In this document: piece by piece, positions 24,714-34,328 of the stretch
How the letters are laid out: each line of letters begins with the position of its first letter
How positions within the stretch are numbered: position 1 is the first letter of the stretch
NCBI GenBank assembly: GCA_965223165.1
Contig: CBDCVQ010000005.1
Location: forward strand, 1 to 64,000
Direction of reading: 5' to 3'
Length of the DNA stretch: 64,000 nt
Source: JABDMH01 sp965223165
Lineage (GTDB): Bacteria; Bacteroidota; Bacteroidia; Chitinophagales; Saprospiraceae
Translations under genes and position numbers: made by a program
The notes under the pieces: model-generated
The model's input: only the letters and a program-made list of their open reading frames with translations
Database searches by the model: none
What the model was told of the DNA's origin: nothing

Positions 24714-25682
24714 ATGGATCTCTCCATCGTCATTCCTCTGCTCAATGAGGCCGAGTCACTGCCGGAATTGCATGCATGGATAAGAAAGGTGATGCTGACC
24801 CAAGACCTCACCTACGAAGTACTCTATGTGGACGACGGTAGTACGGATGAATCCTGGTCAGTCATCCAAGATCTATCCCGACAGTATAAGCAAGCCAAGG
24901 GTATCCGCTTTCAACGTAACTATGGCAAGTCTGCCGCTCTCAATAAGGCCTTTGAGCTGGTGCGTGGTGAGGTGGTGATGACGATGGACGCAGATCTGCA
25001 GGATAGTCCGGACGAGATCCCCGAGCTATATCGGATGATCACGGAGGATGGATATGATCTGGTCTCGGGATGGAAGAAAAAGCGCTATGATCCCATCAGC
25101 AAAACGATTCCCACCAAGCTGTACAACGCAGCGCTCCGCATGATGAGCGGCATCCGCCTGCACGATTTTAATTGTGGGCTGAAGGCCTATCGTAAGCCGG
25201 TGGTGAAAAGTATCGAGGTGTATGGTGAGATGCATCGGTATATCCCCGTAATGGCCAAGTGGCATGGTTACAATCGCATCACCGAGAAGGTCGTCGCCCA
25301 TCAGGCCAGAAAGTTTGGCAAGACCAAGTTTGGGATGTCCCGTTTCATCAATGGACCCCTGGATTTGCTATCGATAATGTTGGTGGGCCGTTTTGCCAAG
25401 CGCCCCATGCACTTCTTTGGATCTATTGGCACCTTGACATTTTTCATCGGCCTCTTGATCTTGGCTTATCTTTCTATTTCGAAGCTCTTCTGGGAGGTGG
25501 GCGGAATCGCCGATCGGCCCCTCTTCTATTTTGGTATCCTGGCGCTCATTATCGGTAGCCAGCTCTTCTTGTCCGGCTTCCTCGCAGAACTGGTGGTACG
25601 CAACTCCAGCACCAGAAATCATTATGAAGTGACCGAAGTGGTGGGGTCGCTGGAGGAGGACATTGTGACAACGACTGTCTAA
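24714..25682 (+). CDS. Family 2 glycosyltransferase (DPM1/GtrB-like)
   Basis: A 322-residue membrane-associated glycosyltransferase. The GT-A domain starts DLSIVIPLLNEAESL and has DDGSTDESW near residue 40, GKSAALNKAF near 75, the DxD motif in MTMDADLQD near 92 and LHDFNCGLKAY near 150. Two C-terminal membrane helices (about 238-260 and 268-292) are typical of enzymes that transfer a sugar to polyprenyl phosphate. It lies in a tight operon DUF4199-GT-gmhA-gmhB, where the stop is followed immediately by the gmhA ATG. The substrate is unknown; heptose or glucose lipid donors are possibilities. Confidence 0.92.
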   Translation: MDLSIVIPLLNEAESLPELHAWIRKVMLTQDLTYEVLYVDDGSTDESWSVIQDLSRQYKQAKGIRFQRNYGKSAALNKAFELVRGEVVMTMDADLQDSPDEIPELYRMITEDGYDLVSGWKKKRYDPISKTIPTKLYNAALRMMSGIRLHDFNCGLKAYRKPVVKSIEVYGEMHRYIPVMAKWHGYNRITEKVVAHQARKFGKTKFGMSRFINGPLDLLSIMLVGRFAKRPMHFFGSIGTLTFFIGLLILAYLSISKLFWEVGGIADRPLFYFGILALIIGSQLFLSGFLAELVVRNSSTRNHYEVTEVVGSLEEDIVTTTV

Positions 25683-26264
25683 ATGGAGTCTTCATCGGAT
25701 ATCACCCAGTCATTGGCCGACCACCTTGCCCTGGCGCAGGCGCTCCTCGCCAGTGAGCAAACACACAAAAGGATTCAGCAAGCTGCCGACTACTGTATCG
25801 ATTGCCTAAAAGCAGGCGGTAGAGTGCTGCTTTGTGGCAACGGGGGCAGCGCTGCCGATGCCCAGCACATAGCGGCCGAACTATCGGGGCGCTATCTATT
25901 GGATCGAGCGCCCCTGGATGCCGAAGCCCTGCATGTCAATCCCTCCTATGTCACCGCTGTGGCAAACGACTACTCCTTCGATGAGATATTTGCGCGGGCG
26001 GTACGGGCCAAAGGCAGGGCCGGCGACGTGCTGATCGGCATCTCGACTTCCGGCACATCCAAAAATGTACGGATAGCACTGCAGACCGCCCGCCAGATGG
26101 ATATGGTGACGATCGGCTTGACGGGTGCGGGAGATCAGCTGGCCTCCACTTGTGATCTCTTGATCCAGGTGCCGTCGCCAGATACACCCCGCATTCAGGA
26201 GGCCCACATACTAATCGGTCACATCCTGTGCAACCTGGTCGAAAAAAGCATATTCGCTCCTTGA
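25683..26264 (+). CDS. gmhA: Sedoheptulose-7-phosphate isomerase GmhA (SIS domain)
   Basis: A 193-residue SIS-domain isomerase that makes D-glycero-D-manno-heptose 7-phosphate for LPS core or surface glycans. Motifs are LLCGNGGSAADAQHIAAELSG at about residues 50-70 and IGISTSGTSKN near 120, both in the sugar-phosphate site. H in the C-terminal QEAHILIGHILC helix is also typical of GmhA. Length is standard. The ATG directly abuts the glycosyltransferase stop, and gmhB follows after 14 bp, so these act in one heptose pathway. Confidence 0.93.
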   Translation: MESSSDITQSLADHLALAQALLASEQTHKRIQQAADYCIDCLKAGGRVLLCGNGGSAADAQHIAAELSGRYLLDRAPLDAEALHVNPSYVTAVANDYSFDEIFARAVRAKGRAGDVLIGISTSGTSKNVRIALQTARQMDMVTIGLTGAGDQLASTCDLLIQVPSPDTPRIQEAHILIGHILCNLVEKSIFAP

Positions 26265-26278
26265 CTTCCTCGCCAGTC

Positions 26279-26827
26279 ATGCCCCCGTCAGGAGACGATT
26301 GGACCCTGTTTTTGGATCGCGACGGCGTCATCAACCGCCGCCAGGTGGGTGGCTACCTAAAGGGTTGGCACCAGTTTGAGTTTATCGATGCGGCAGATCA
26401 GGCGATCGTGCAGCTTTCTAGGCACTATAGACGCATCGTGGTCGTGACCAATCAGCAGGGGATCTCAAAGGGCATCGTATCCACCTTTGAGATGGATCAC
26501 CTGCACTATCGACTCCAGCATCACATCGCCCAGATGGGTGGCATCATCCACCGGGTGTACTACTGTCCGGAACATAGGATGTACCATCCCCTTTGCCGCA
26601 AGCCAAATGTCGGCATGCCCCTACAGGCGCAGCGAGACGACCCGAGCATTGATTTTGCTCGATCGGTCATGGTAGGAGACTTCTCCAGCGATATTGAGAT
26701 GGGGCATCGACTCGGCATGACCACCGTATTCATCGACAACGACACCAGTGAGTGGCTGTCTGAGACCCAGCCTCCGCATTTCACCTACCCCTCCCTTTGG
26801 GCATTCTGCCAGGCAGTACAGCATTGA
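26279..26827 (+). CDS. gmhB: D-glycero-D-manno-heptose 1,7-bisphosphate phosphatase GmhB-like
   Basis: A 182-residue HAD-IIIA phosphatase. The catalytic DxD is in LFLDRDGVINRR (about residues 13-15), motif II in VVTNQQGISKG, and motif IV in VMVGDFSSDIEMG. It would remove the C7 phosphate after HldE in heptose synthesis. The zinc-binding loop is reduced: CPEHRMYHPLCRKP keeps CxxH and one later cysteine, whereas classic GmhB has more cysteines. The related histidinol-phosphatase family is an alternative, but the neighbouring gmhA favours GmhB. I start at the ATG at 26279, since the longer frame from 26228 overlaps gmhA. Confidence 0.87.
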   Translation: MPPSGDDWTLFLDRDGVINRRQVGGYLKGWHQFEFIDAADQAIVQLSRHYRRIVVVTNQQGISKGIVSTFEMDHLHYRLQHHIAQMGGIIHRVYYCPEHRMYHPLCRKPNVGMPLQAQRDDPSIDFARSVMVGDFSSDIEMGHRLGMTTVFIDNDTSEWLSETQPPHFTYPSLWAFCQAVQH

Positions 26828-26846
26828 CAGGTGAACAAGAGACGCA

Positions 26847-28121
26847 CTACCGTGTCACCAGCAAATCCCTAGTCACATCCGGAAGCGATGCGCATCCGCT
26901 CAAGGCCATCGTCAATTCCAGTTCTGCCACATAGTTGGTGAGTAGCTCCTTGACACCCTGCTCGCCTTCGAGTGCCAAGGCATAGACATAGGGACGACCG
27001 ATGCCAACCGCCGTGGCTCCTAGTGCCAAGGCCTTAAATGCATCGGCTCCACCACGGATACCACTGTCAAATAGGATCGGCACCTCGCCACTGACCTCCG
27101 GTGCAATATGGGCAAGGGCCTGGATCGCCCCTATGGAGCCACCTACCTGACGGCCCCCGTGGTTGCTTACGTAGATAGCATCTGCCCCGGCATCGATGGC
27201 ACGACGGGCATCTGCGGGATGTAGCACACCCTTGACCACGATGGGTAGCGCTGTGCGCTTTCGCAACCAACCGAGATCGGACCACTGCAAGGTGGTGCGG
27301 CTATAGACATTGATGAATTTTCGTACATATTGGAGGGGTTTACGTGTTCGCAGATTATCTCCGGTACCTCCGGGAAACCGACGGGACATGCGCCAAAAAG
27401 CGCGAAGCAAGGCCAAGGTGGGACGACCCGACGACAGCTCTTCTTCCTCAGAAGGAGTTTCAACCATGGTCTTAAAAACAGGATCGCTGGTATATTGGGC
27501 TATACCCATAGCTTCGAGAAAAGGAAGAAAAGCCTGCTGGAGATCCCGGGCGCGCCAACCCAGCAAGGTGGTATCCAGTGTGACCACGATGGCATCACAT
27601 CCACAAGCCGCGGCTCGGTTGACCAAGCTCTCCACCAGCGCATCCGACTTACTCCAGTACAGTTGAAACATCCGGGGAGCAGCAGACATGGCGGCCGCGG
27701 TCTCCTCCATCGCAACACTGGCTTGGTTACTGAAGATAAAGGGTATTCCCGCCCAGGCGGCAGCTCTCGCCACCGCCAGATCCGCCTGCGGATGGGCCAT
27801 CTCCAAGACTCCGATCGGGCAAAGGAAAAAGGGGGTCTTATAGCTGCGGCCCAAAAGGCTGATGCCCAGATCACGCTGCGACACATCACGCATCATCTGT
27901 GGCACAATGCGCCACTGATCCAACGCACGCCGATTTTCGTGCACCGTATCGTCGTTGCCCGCACCGCCATCGATATAGTCAAAGGCAGCCGATGGCAGTC
28001 GCAGGCGAGCGGCGGTGCGAAGCGGCTCGTACCGGGTATCCAGCAAAGGCCTTTGACCGCGCAAGCCGTTTAGATACACTTCTTTTTGTCGATCGACCGC
28101 CGACAGCATCTCTTCATTCAT
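26847..28121 (-). CDS. FMN-dependent alpha-hydroxy-acid oxidase/dehydrogenase
   Basis: A 424-residue TIM-barrel flavoprotein of the lactate oxidase/glycolate oxidase/L-lactate dehydrogenase family. It oxidises 2-hydroxy acids to 2-keto acids with FMN. Visible features are AFDYIDGGAGND near residue 46, FLCPIGVLEMAHPQ near 100, VVKGVLHPADA near 298, the catalytic-histidine SNHGGRQ near 320, and FDSGIRGGADAFKAL near 352. There is no membrane anchor, and about 40 extra residues lie in the loop before VVKG. The exact substrate is not determined. It converges on gmhB and is transcribed alone. Confidence 0.9.
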   Translation of the reverse strand: MNEEMLSAVDRQKEVYLNGLRGQRPLLDTRYEPLRTAARLRLPSAAFDYIDGGAGNDDTVHENRRALDQWRIVPQMMRDVSQRDLGISLLGRSYKTPFFLCPIGVLEMAHPQADLAVARAAAWAGIPFIFSNQASVAMEETAAAMSAAPRMFQLYWSKSDALVESLVNRAAACGCDAIVVTLDTTLLGWRARDLQQAFLPFLEAMGIAQYTSDPVFKTMVETPSEEEELSSGRPTLALLRAFWRMSRRFPGGTGDNLRTRKPLQYVRKFINVYSRTTLQWSDLGWLRKRTALPIVVKGVLHPADARRAIDAGADAIYVSNHGGRQVGGSIGAIQALAHIAPEVSGEVPILFDSGIRGGADAFKALALGATAVGIGRPYVYALALEGEQGVKELLTNYVAELELTMALSGCASLPDVTRDLLVTR

Positions 28122-28230
28122 AGGTCTAAGATCGTTCTTCGCTAAGAAGATAGAACAATACTAGCACTGCCGAGTCCGGACTACGGCAATGCCATGCAAT
28201 CCCTAACTTTGCGGTCGCCATAGGACAGCG

Positions 28231-28869
28231 ATGACGTACAAAGTAAAGGAGATCTATTACACGCTCCAGGGGGAGGGGCATCATACGGGACGACCGGCCG
28301 TCTTTTGTCGGTTCAGCGGATGCAACTTGTGGAGCGGAAGGGAGGAGGATCGCTCTACGGCCATCTGTACCTTTTGTGATACCGACTTTCGGGGCACCGA
28401 CGGCGAAAATGGAGGACGTTATGCGGCGGAAGCGCTGGCCCGACAAGTGCGAGCCTTGTGGCCAACCAATACACACGATGATGCCACGCCCTATGTGGTC
28501 TGCACCGGTGGTGAGCCGCTCTTGCAGTTGGATGAGGAGCTGATACATGCCTTCCACCGGTCCGGCCTAACAGTGGCTGTGGAAACGAATGGCACCCAAC
28601 CCCTGCCCGACGGCATTGATTGGGTCTGTATGAGTCCTAAGCCCCATACAGACATTGTGGTCACCTCAGGAGATGAACTGAAGCTGGTCTACCCGCAAGC
28701 CGAGCTGCCGCCGTCTCTTTTCGAAGGCTATGACTTCACGCATTTTTATCTACAGCCGATGGAGAATGAACGGTGGGATCAAAATACGGCTGCGACCCTC
28801 CAGTACTGTCTGGAGCACCCGCTCTGGCACCTCAGCCTGCAGATGCACAAGTACGTGGGCATCAAGTAA
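28231..28869 (+). CDS. queE: 7-carboxy-7-deazaguanine synthase QueE
   Basis: A 212-residue radical-SAM enzyme that converts carboxytetrahydropterin to 7-carboxy-7-deazaguanine in queuosine synthesis. It begins YKVKEIYYTLQGEG, then AVFCRFSGCNLW and TFCDTDF. The cluster cysteines are spaced C-x14-C-x2-C, a wide loop typical of a QueE subgroup rather than Cx3Cx2C. VVCTGGEPLLQLD and VAVETNGTQPLP follow. It ends with 8 bp of tail-to-tail overlap with the helicase gene. queG at 41456 belongs to the same pathway. Confidence 0.93.
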   Translation: MTYKVKEIYYTLQGEGHHTGRPAVFCRFSGCNLWSGREEDRSTAICTFCDTDFRGTDGENGGRYAAEALARQVRALWPTNTHDDATPYVVCTGGEPLLQLDEELIHAFHRSGLTVAVETNGTQPLPDGIDWVCMSPKPHTDIVVTSGDELKLVYPQAELPPSLFEGYDFTHFYLQPMENERWDQNTAATLQYCLEHPLWHLSLQMHKYVGIK

Positions 28870-31800
28870 GAGCGATAAGGTAGTCGTCAATGAATGCGGC
28901 ATAAGTCTCGTCTTGAGACAAGACCACCGGATCTCCCAACATGATCAATTGCTTCCTGGCTCGGGTCAAAGCCACATTGAGCTTGCGATCTACACCGTCC
29001 GAGGAGAGCGACACCAGCGATTTTAGTTGCTGACTCCCGTTGACGCAGAGTGAGATAATGATGATGTCTCTCGCTCCCCCCTGAAAGCGCTCTACGGTGT
29101 CAATGGTGACTTGCTCCAGCGGAATGACAGCCCCTTCCAGCTCATGTCTGATGCGCGCAATCTGGGCCCGATACGGGGTAATGATACCAATACTCGGAAG
29201 TGGCGTAGGCCAAAGCGACGCCAAGTGATCCATGATCGTGCGCACCAGCTCAGCTTCCCCATCGTTGGTCTTGCTGTTGTAGACCTCACCACCCGGTACC
29301 GGAAGGAAAATCGATCTGGTCTGCGATAAGGCATGGCAGAGTAGATCATCTCCCTCGTAGGGCAGATTGAGAGCGCCTGCCTGCTCCCCTACCGGAGCAC
29401 TGCCCTCGGGCAGCACTTGCAGCAGACCATTGTAGAAGTGCTTGCTCGGGAAAGCCATGATATCCCGATGCATCCGCCCCTGTTGGCTGAGTCGGTCATA
29501 GGCCCAGGACCATCCTTCCTCCTTGTATCTTCTGATCAGCCGCTCGAAATAAGAGTTGCCCAGATCTTCGACACCGATCGCACGAAGACTGGCATCGTCG
29601 ATCCGCCGATCGCGGTCGGATTGAGCTACGACGGCGGCCAACTGTCGATGGTCTCCGATAAGCAAGATCTTTTCAAATCTCGGCAAGATCCCAGCCATCA
29701 TAGGCTCCAGCACCTGCGTAGCCTCGTCCACGATGAGTCGGTCAAAATGCTTGAGGTCAAATAACTCGGGCTTGCCCTGGACGGAGGAAAGGGTACCCAC
29801 AATGATCCGATGCCGCCTAATCAATGCCTTCAGATCCGCACGCTTGGTCATCCCCTGCATTTTGCTTGTCAAGAGCTGGTCCACATAGTCCGGATGGGTG
29901 GCGTAGCGCGAACCAATGCGCAAGTACTGGCGCTTGATATCGCCGCCGATTTCATCAAAGGCCTGACAAATCTCGTCGACGGCCCGGTTGGTATAGGCCA
30001 ACACCATCAACTGCTCCTCTGTGTTTGACAGCAGATACTCCACGAGGTGCCTGAGCATGAGGCTGGTCTTGCCCGTACCCGGTGGCCCCCACAGCAGGAA
30101 GTAGTCCGTGGCCGAGAGGATCTTTTGCATCACCCGATTTTGCTCTTCGGTGAGCCGGGCATGGCCCGGCCAGGTGATGGGGGTCGGCGGCGACGGTGGT
30201 CGCAGTGAAAGAAATCGCTTGCGATCGACCAAGTCAAATCCGGTAAAAGCGAAAAGTGCACGATACAATCCGTAGAAAGAGCTGTCCAGCGAGTCGTGCT
30301 CCACGATCCATGCATCGGCCTGGGCAAATATGCTGTCGTTAAACTGTTTGGCCCGCAAACGCACCTCCACCCGGTCCGCCGCCAGATGGGTAATGGTGCC
30401 CTTAAATAGCTGACTCCGGAGCGGACTTTGCCCCGAGACTTGGGGATAGAGCAACGCCAGGTCTCCCTTACGAAAGTTGGCCAGGGGGTTAGTAGCTTCC
30501 GTGCGCTCAAAGGTCAATATGGGCTCCGTGCCATGCGAGAGATTGTCAGCCAAACGAAGCCCGCCAAGGACACTGAATTCCGCCTCCTTTTCTCCCGGAT
30601 CATTCAGCCACAATGACGCCTGACCATTGATCTTACGTTCGCCTTCGACACCGGTCTTGGCCCAGCGATGCTCTCGTGCGATAAAGGAGATCATCGCCAG
30701 CAGATATTTCTGTTCCAGCACCATCAGTTGCTCGTAGCGCGCAGCAAGGAGATCCATATCTCGCTTGGTAAAACCAAAGGAGCGATCCCCCTCTTCTTTA
30801 AGAAAGGAGAGAAAGGCGCCCGGGTCGTCCAACCATTGCTCAGCCTCGGCCAACAAATGCTCTATCCGGATCAGCACATTGCGCACCTTCAAGGCTTCAT
30901 ACTGCTGCGAGCGCACGGCCGGCGCAAATCGCAGCTGTTCGGTCTCACTGATCGAATAGAGGATGTAGTTGGTCGGGCGCAATCTGTCATCTGATACCGA
31001 TCGTATGAGCAGATCGTAGAGCAGGGTTTGGATATAGTGATTGTGGCTCAGCCCATAGACATTGGGCCGGAAGGGCTTGCCGGATTTGAGCTCGATGATA
31101 GCTGCATCATCGGGCACCTCCGGGTTGTCATGTAGGACATCCAATCTGCCCTGCAGGCCATAGCGCTCGGAGTAGAAGGTGGGCTCCAGAAAGCAATGGT
31201 CAATGACAATACCGTGCTTGGGCAGTGCCCGATTGACCACTTCCTTCAGACTGACAAAGTGTTTGCGGGCGGTGCGCACAATCTCTGCTGAGGTGGCATC
31301 ATCAAATAGGGTAAAAGCCAGCGGATTGAGCTGAAAGACCCGCTGGATCAATTCCTGAAACCGGCTGGATGGACGGGCCATGAGCTCATCCAGAAAGAAG
31401 TTGGCGATGTGGCCGAGCATGATGTACTTCGAAGCACGCACGGGCAAGAACTTTCTCACCAGGTAAGTGGCCGGACTGATACCCACGTCCCTAAAGCAAT
31501 CGGCCACGGAGGTGATATCAATGAGAAAATCGGGCTGCAACACAAAGGCTTTGGGCAGGTAATGGCCTTCTTCATCTATCTCTACGTCAATGAGGTTGGC
31601 CTCCAGGGGCAGCGGGTAGTCTTCCTCTAAGCGCTCCAGTATATCGGTAAAGTTTTCGTTTCGATCCGGCACATTGTACCGGATTTTGACCTCCTGCTCG
31701 GGACGGTCATGATCAAAGCCGATCAGGATCTCCTCCGCCTTGGACACGCGTAGGATCAGCACGCGCTGATGCTTTTTGAAGGCGACGGGACGATGCGACA

Positions 31801-32203
31801 GGGCAGCGTAGACCTGATCCCCCGGGATCTCCCGCAGGAGTTCAAGCGGAGGAGCGATGTCATAGATCAATCGAATGGCATCGTAGAGCACCTTGACGCC
31901 TAACTCATATACAGCCGACTGACGACCGGACGCTGCTGACGACGGGCCGAGCATCCCCTGCACCTCCCTGCGAAAACGATGCAGATTAAAGAGCAGCTTC
32001 TTTGGCAAAGGGTACTTGTGCCCGGCATAGGCCATGATCGAAAACAAGGTATGAAACCGAATACCGGTATCTTTTACCGATTCGCGAAAGATGTCGTTGA
32101 GCAACTCCCACAGTGCGCGAAGCTTGGCACTCACCGCGACATCGCGCTCGATGACCGTCGCCAAATTTTCCAAGAATTCAAGACCTTTTGCGTTTCGACT
32201 CAC
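28862..32203 (-). CDS. Dna2-like nuclease-helicase (PD-(D/E)xK plus SF1 helicase)
   Basis: An 1113-residue fusion. The middle N-terminal half has a RecB/Cas4-type nuclease site: GLQGRLDVLHD near residue 348 and AIIELKSGKPF near 368 (D...ExK), followed by HNHYIQTLLYDLL. The C-terminal half is a Upf1/Dna2-like SF1 helicase: Walker A GPPGTGKTSL near 705, DEATQVLEP near 822, GDHRQLAAVV near 845, and VERFQGGARDIIIIS plus NVALTRARKQ near the end. This suggests single-stranded DNA end processing in repair or replication. Four cysteines for a Cas4-like Fe-S cluster are not obvious. Its ATG overlaps the glycerate kinase stop by 4 bp. Confidence 0.9.
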   Translation of the reverse strand: MSRNAKGLEFLENLATVIERDVAVSAKLRALWELLNDIFRESVKDTGIRFHTLFSIMAYAGHKYPLPKKLLFNLHRFRREVQGMLGPSSAASGRQSAVYELGVKVLYDAIRLIYDIAPPLELLREIPGDQVYAALSHRPVAFKKHQRVLILRVSKAEEILIGFDHDRPEQEVKIRYNVPDRNENFTDILERLEEDYPLPLEANLIDVEIDEEGHYLPKAFVLQPDFLIDITSVADCFRDVGISPATYLVRKFLPVRASKYIMLGHIANFFLDELMARPSSRFQELIQRVFQLNPLAFTLFDDATSAEIVRTARKHFVSLKEVVNRALPKHGIVIDHCFLEPTFYSERYGLQGRLDVLHDNPEVPDDAAIIELKSGKPFRPNVYGLSHNHYIQTLLYDLLIRSVSDDRLRPTNYILYSISETEQLRFAPAVRSQQYEALKVRNVLIRIEHLLAEAEQWLDDPGAFLSFLKEEGDRSFGFTKRDMDLLAARYEQLMVLEQKYLLAMISFIAREHRWAKTGVEGERKINGQASLWLNDPGEKEAEFSVLGGLRLADNLSHGTEPILTFERTEATNPLANFRKGDLALLYPQVSGQSPLRSQLFKGTITHLAADRVEVRLRAKQFNDSIFAQADAWIVEHDSLDSSFYGLYRALFAFTGFDLVDRKRFLSLRPPSPPTPITWPGHARLTEEQNRVMQKILSATDYFLLWGPPGTGKTSLMLRHLVEYLLSNTEEQLMVLAYTNRAVDEICQAFDEIGGDIKRQYLRIGSRYATHPDYVDQLLTSKMQGMTKRADLKALIRRHRIIVGTLSSVQGKPELFDLKHFDRLIVDEATQVLEPMMAGILPRFEKILLIGDHRQLAAVVAQSDRDRRIDDASLRAIGVEDLGNSYFERLIRRYKEEGWSWAYDRLSQQGRMHRDIMAFPSKHFYNGLLQVLPEGSAPVGEQAGALNLPYEGDDLLCHALSQTRSIFLPVPGGEVYNSKTNDGEAELVRTIMDHLASLWPTPLPSIGIITPYRAQIARIRHELEGAVIPLEQVTIDTVERFQGGARDIIIISLCVNGSQQLKSLVSLSSDGVDRKLNVALTRARKQLIMLGDPVVLSQDETYAAFIDDYLIALT

Positions 32204-33324
32204 TTTTGGTAGGCGTTGATCAATTCCATTATCTGCGCCACCGTGGCTGTGATATCAGCCTCGGTATGGGCTTTGGCTTCTTCCAGCGACTGGAGTCTTC
32301 TTTGGATAGAAAACGCACTGGTCAATCCCAGCTCCCGAATCTCCTGGGGAGAGAGGGCAAGCACGCCCCCCAGTGCAATAATCGGCTTTTCGGCGGCCTG
32401 GGCATGCCGGACCAGCCCACTGATGAGCTTGCCATACTTCGTCTGACGATCGATCTTTCCTTCACCGGTCAATACCAAGTCGCAAGCTGCGATCTGGCCG
32501 GGCAGATCAAGCAGGTCGCTGAGAAAGGCCATGCCGCTGACCAGTTCGGCATCAAGCAGCGCGTGTAGTCCTCCCCCCACTCCACCGGCAGCACCTGCGC
32601 CTGGTACCATCCCCAGGTCCACACCTGTATGATCCTTGAGCAGTGCCTGCAGGTGCATCATGCCCTGCTCCAGCTCTGCCCGCACCGATTGATTGGCTCC
32701 CTTTTGCTCGGCGTAGGTATGCACGGCCCCCTTTGGCCCTGTAAACGGATTATTGACATCACACAAGATCTTGAAGTGTAGATCGACCGGCATGGATGCG
32801 GGTCTATGGATCGCGGAGATGCGTCTCAGGTCTTGACCGATCGGTCTAAGCGACCTCCCCTCCTTGTCGAGAAAGCGAAATCCCAGCGCCTGCGCAATAC
32901 CCAAGCCTGCATCGTTGGTCGCACTGCCTCCGATGCACAGGACAATTTCTTTGGCTCCTTGGGAGATGGCATCGACCACCTGCACACCGGTACCCAGCGT
33001 CGTCGTGACCAATGGATCTTGCTCGTTTTCAGACAGTAAGCCCAGTCCACTTGCCTCTGCCAGCTCGACAAAGGCCTGCCGGCCATGCCGGAGATATTTG
33101 GCCGACCGGGATCGCCCCAACGGGTCCGGGACTTCGCCCTCGACCCAGACACCGCCCAATGCCGCCTCTAGCGCTTTTAGGCTGCCCTCACCCCCGTCGG
33201 CCAGCGGCAAGGTCACACAATTTGCCCGAGGCATAGCGGCCATGACGCCTGCCTTCATGGCCTCGGCAACCAGCACGCTGGAAGCCGTGCCCTTAAAGCT
33301 ATCCGGAGCAATGAGAACTTTCAC
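32200..33324 (-). CDS. Glycerate kinase (GarK/GlxK family)
   Basis: A 374-residue glycerate kinase type I. It starts MKVLIAPDSFKGTASSVLVAEAM, the family signature, with LPLADGGEGSL near residue 42, CIGGSATNDAGLG near 130 and DLVLTGEGKID near 283. It phosphorylates D-glycerate to 2-phosphoglycerate with ATP, feeding glycolysis. Length is normal. The downstream helicase gene overlaps its end by 4 bp, an unusual pairing of a metabolic enzyme and a repair enzyme in one transcript. The hydroxy-acid oxidase at 26847 could be linked through glycolate and glycerate use, but that is speculation. Confidence 0.93.
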   Translation of the reverse strand: MKVLIAPDSFKGTASSVLVAEAMKAGVMAAMPRANCVTLPLADGGEGSLKALEAALGGVWVEGEVPDPLGRSRSAKYLRHGRQAFVELAEASGLGLLSENEQDPLVTTTLGTGVQVVDAISQGAKEIVLCIGGSATNDAGLGIAQALGFRFLDKEGRSLRPIGQDLRRISAIHRPASMPVDLHFKILCDVNNPFTGPKGAVHTYAEQKGANQSVRAELEQGMMHLQALLKDHTGVDLGMVPGAGAAGGVGGGLHALLDAELVSGMAFLSDLLDLPGQIAACDLVLTGEGKIDRQTKYGKLISGLVRHAQAAEKPIIALGGVLALSPQEIRELGLTSAFSIQRRLQSLEEAKAHTEADITATVAQIMELINAYQK

Positions 33325-33366
33325 TCGTACCTATAAATGCTTGATCAAATGCTAAATTAGCATCGA

Positions 33367-34305
33367 ATGTCAGACCTGGATAAGGTAGTAATAAATTTCG
33401 ATGAAGGTCAGCTCTTCCTTCTCAACATATGTCTGGGTTTTCTCATGTTTGGCATCTCACTCGAATTAAGCCTCAAGGACTTCAAATACGTGGCACAGCA
33501 CCCAAAATCCGTACTGGTGGGATTAACCTCTCAGCTGATTCTTCTCCCTATCTTCACTCTGCTGCTGATCTACGTTACCCAACCCGTTTTTACCGTACAG
33601 TTAGGGCTACTGCTGGTAGCCGCCTGCCCCGGTGGCAACATTTCCAACTACATGGTGCACCGAGCCAATGGCAACACAGCCCTATCCATCACCATGACTT
33701 CGATCGTGACGTTGGCCGCGGTGATCATCACGCCCTTTGGATTTCACCTCTGGACGCAGATCCTGGACACACCACCGGACTTCACCACAGATATTTCGGT
33801 CGACTTTTGGGCCATGATCAAGATCATTGTGCAATTGATCCTGCTGCCGCTCAGCCTGGGTATGTTGATCAATCATCACCTGCCTCGAGTGCAAGCGGTC
33901 ATCATCAAACCTATCAAGGTATTCTCGATCTTGCTCCTGCTTGGCATCATTACGGTCGCCCTGATGGGCAATACGGAGATCATCAAGTATCATTTGCAGG
34001 CAGTCTTCCTGCTCGTGCTGGTGCACAACGGCCTGGCGTACGTCCTGGGATATCAGTATGCACGGCTCCATCGACTGGACCAACCCAGCCGCCGAGCCAT
34101 CGCGATTGAGACCGGTATTCAGAATTCGGGATTAGGCCTCATCTTAATTTTTAATTATTTTCACGGTCTGGGAGGCATGGCCCTGGTAGCAGCTTGGTGG
34201 GGAGTTTGGGACATCATTTCGGGCTTTGTTCTTTCCAACTATTGGACATACTCTGACGCATCGGCTCGACTCCAAGCAGAGATCCCACCGGATCAACCCC
34301 GATAA
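33367..34305 (+). CDS. Bile acid:sodium symporter (BASS) family transporter
   Basis: A 312-residue integral membrane protein with about nine to ten helices. Family marks include LGFLMFGISLELSLKDF near residue 25, LVAACPGGNISNYMVHRANGN near 85, and the C-terminal AIETGIQNSGLGLIL near 245 followed by AWWGVWDIISG. BASS proteins import organic anions with sodium; the substrate cannot be told from sequence. It is divergent from the glycerate kinase gene (42 bp apart) and precedes the DUF937 gene by 23 bp. Confidence 0.92.
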   Translation: MSDLDKVVINFDEGQLFLLNICLGFLMFGISLELSLKDFKYVAQHPKSVLVGLTSQLILLPIFTLLLIYVTQPVFTVQLGLLLVAACPGGNISNYMVHRANGNTALSITMTSIVTLAAVIITPFGFHLWTQILDTPPDFTTDISVDFWAMIKIIVQLILLPLSLGMLINHHLPRVQAVIIKPIKVFSILLLLGIITVALMGNTEIIKYHLQAVFLLVLVHNGLAYVLGYQYARLHRLDQPSRRAIAIETGIQNSGLGLILIFNYFHGLGGMALVAAWWGVWDIISGFVLSNYWTYSDASARLQAEIPPDQPR

Positions 34306-34328
34306 GATTATAAGTGACCGGAAAGGCA

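Noticed and set aside
33429..34109. A 226-codon ORF within the BASS transporter gene
   Set aside because: It is a shifted frame of a well-supported transporter; its composition is not protein-like.
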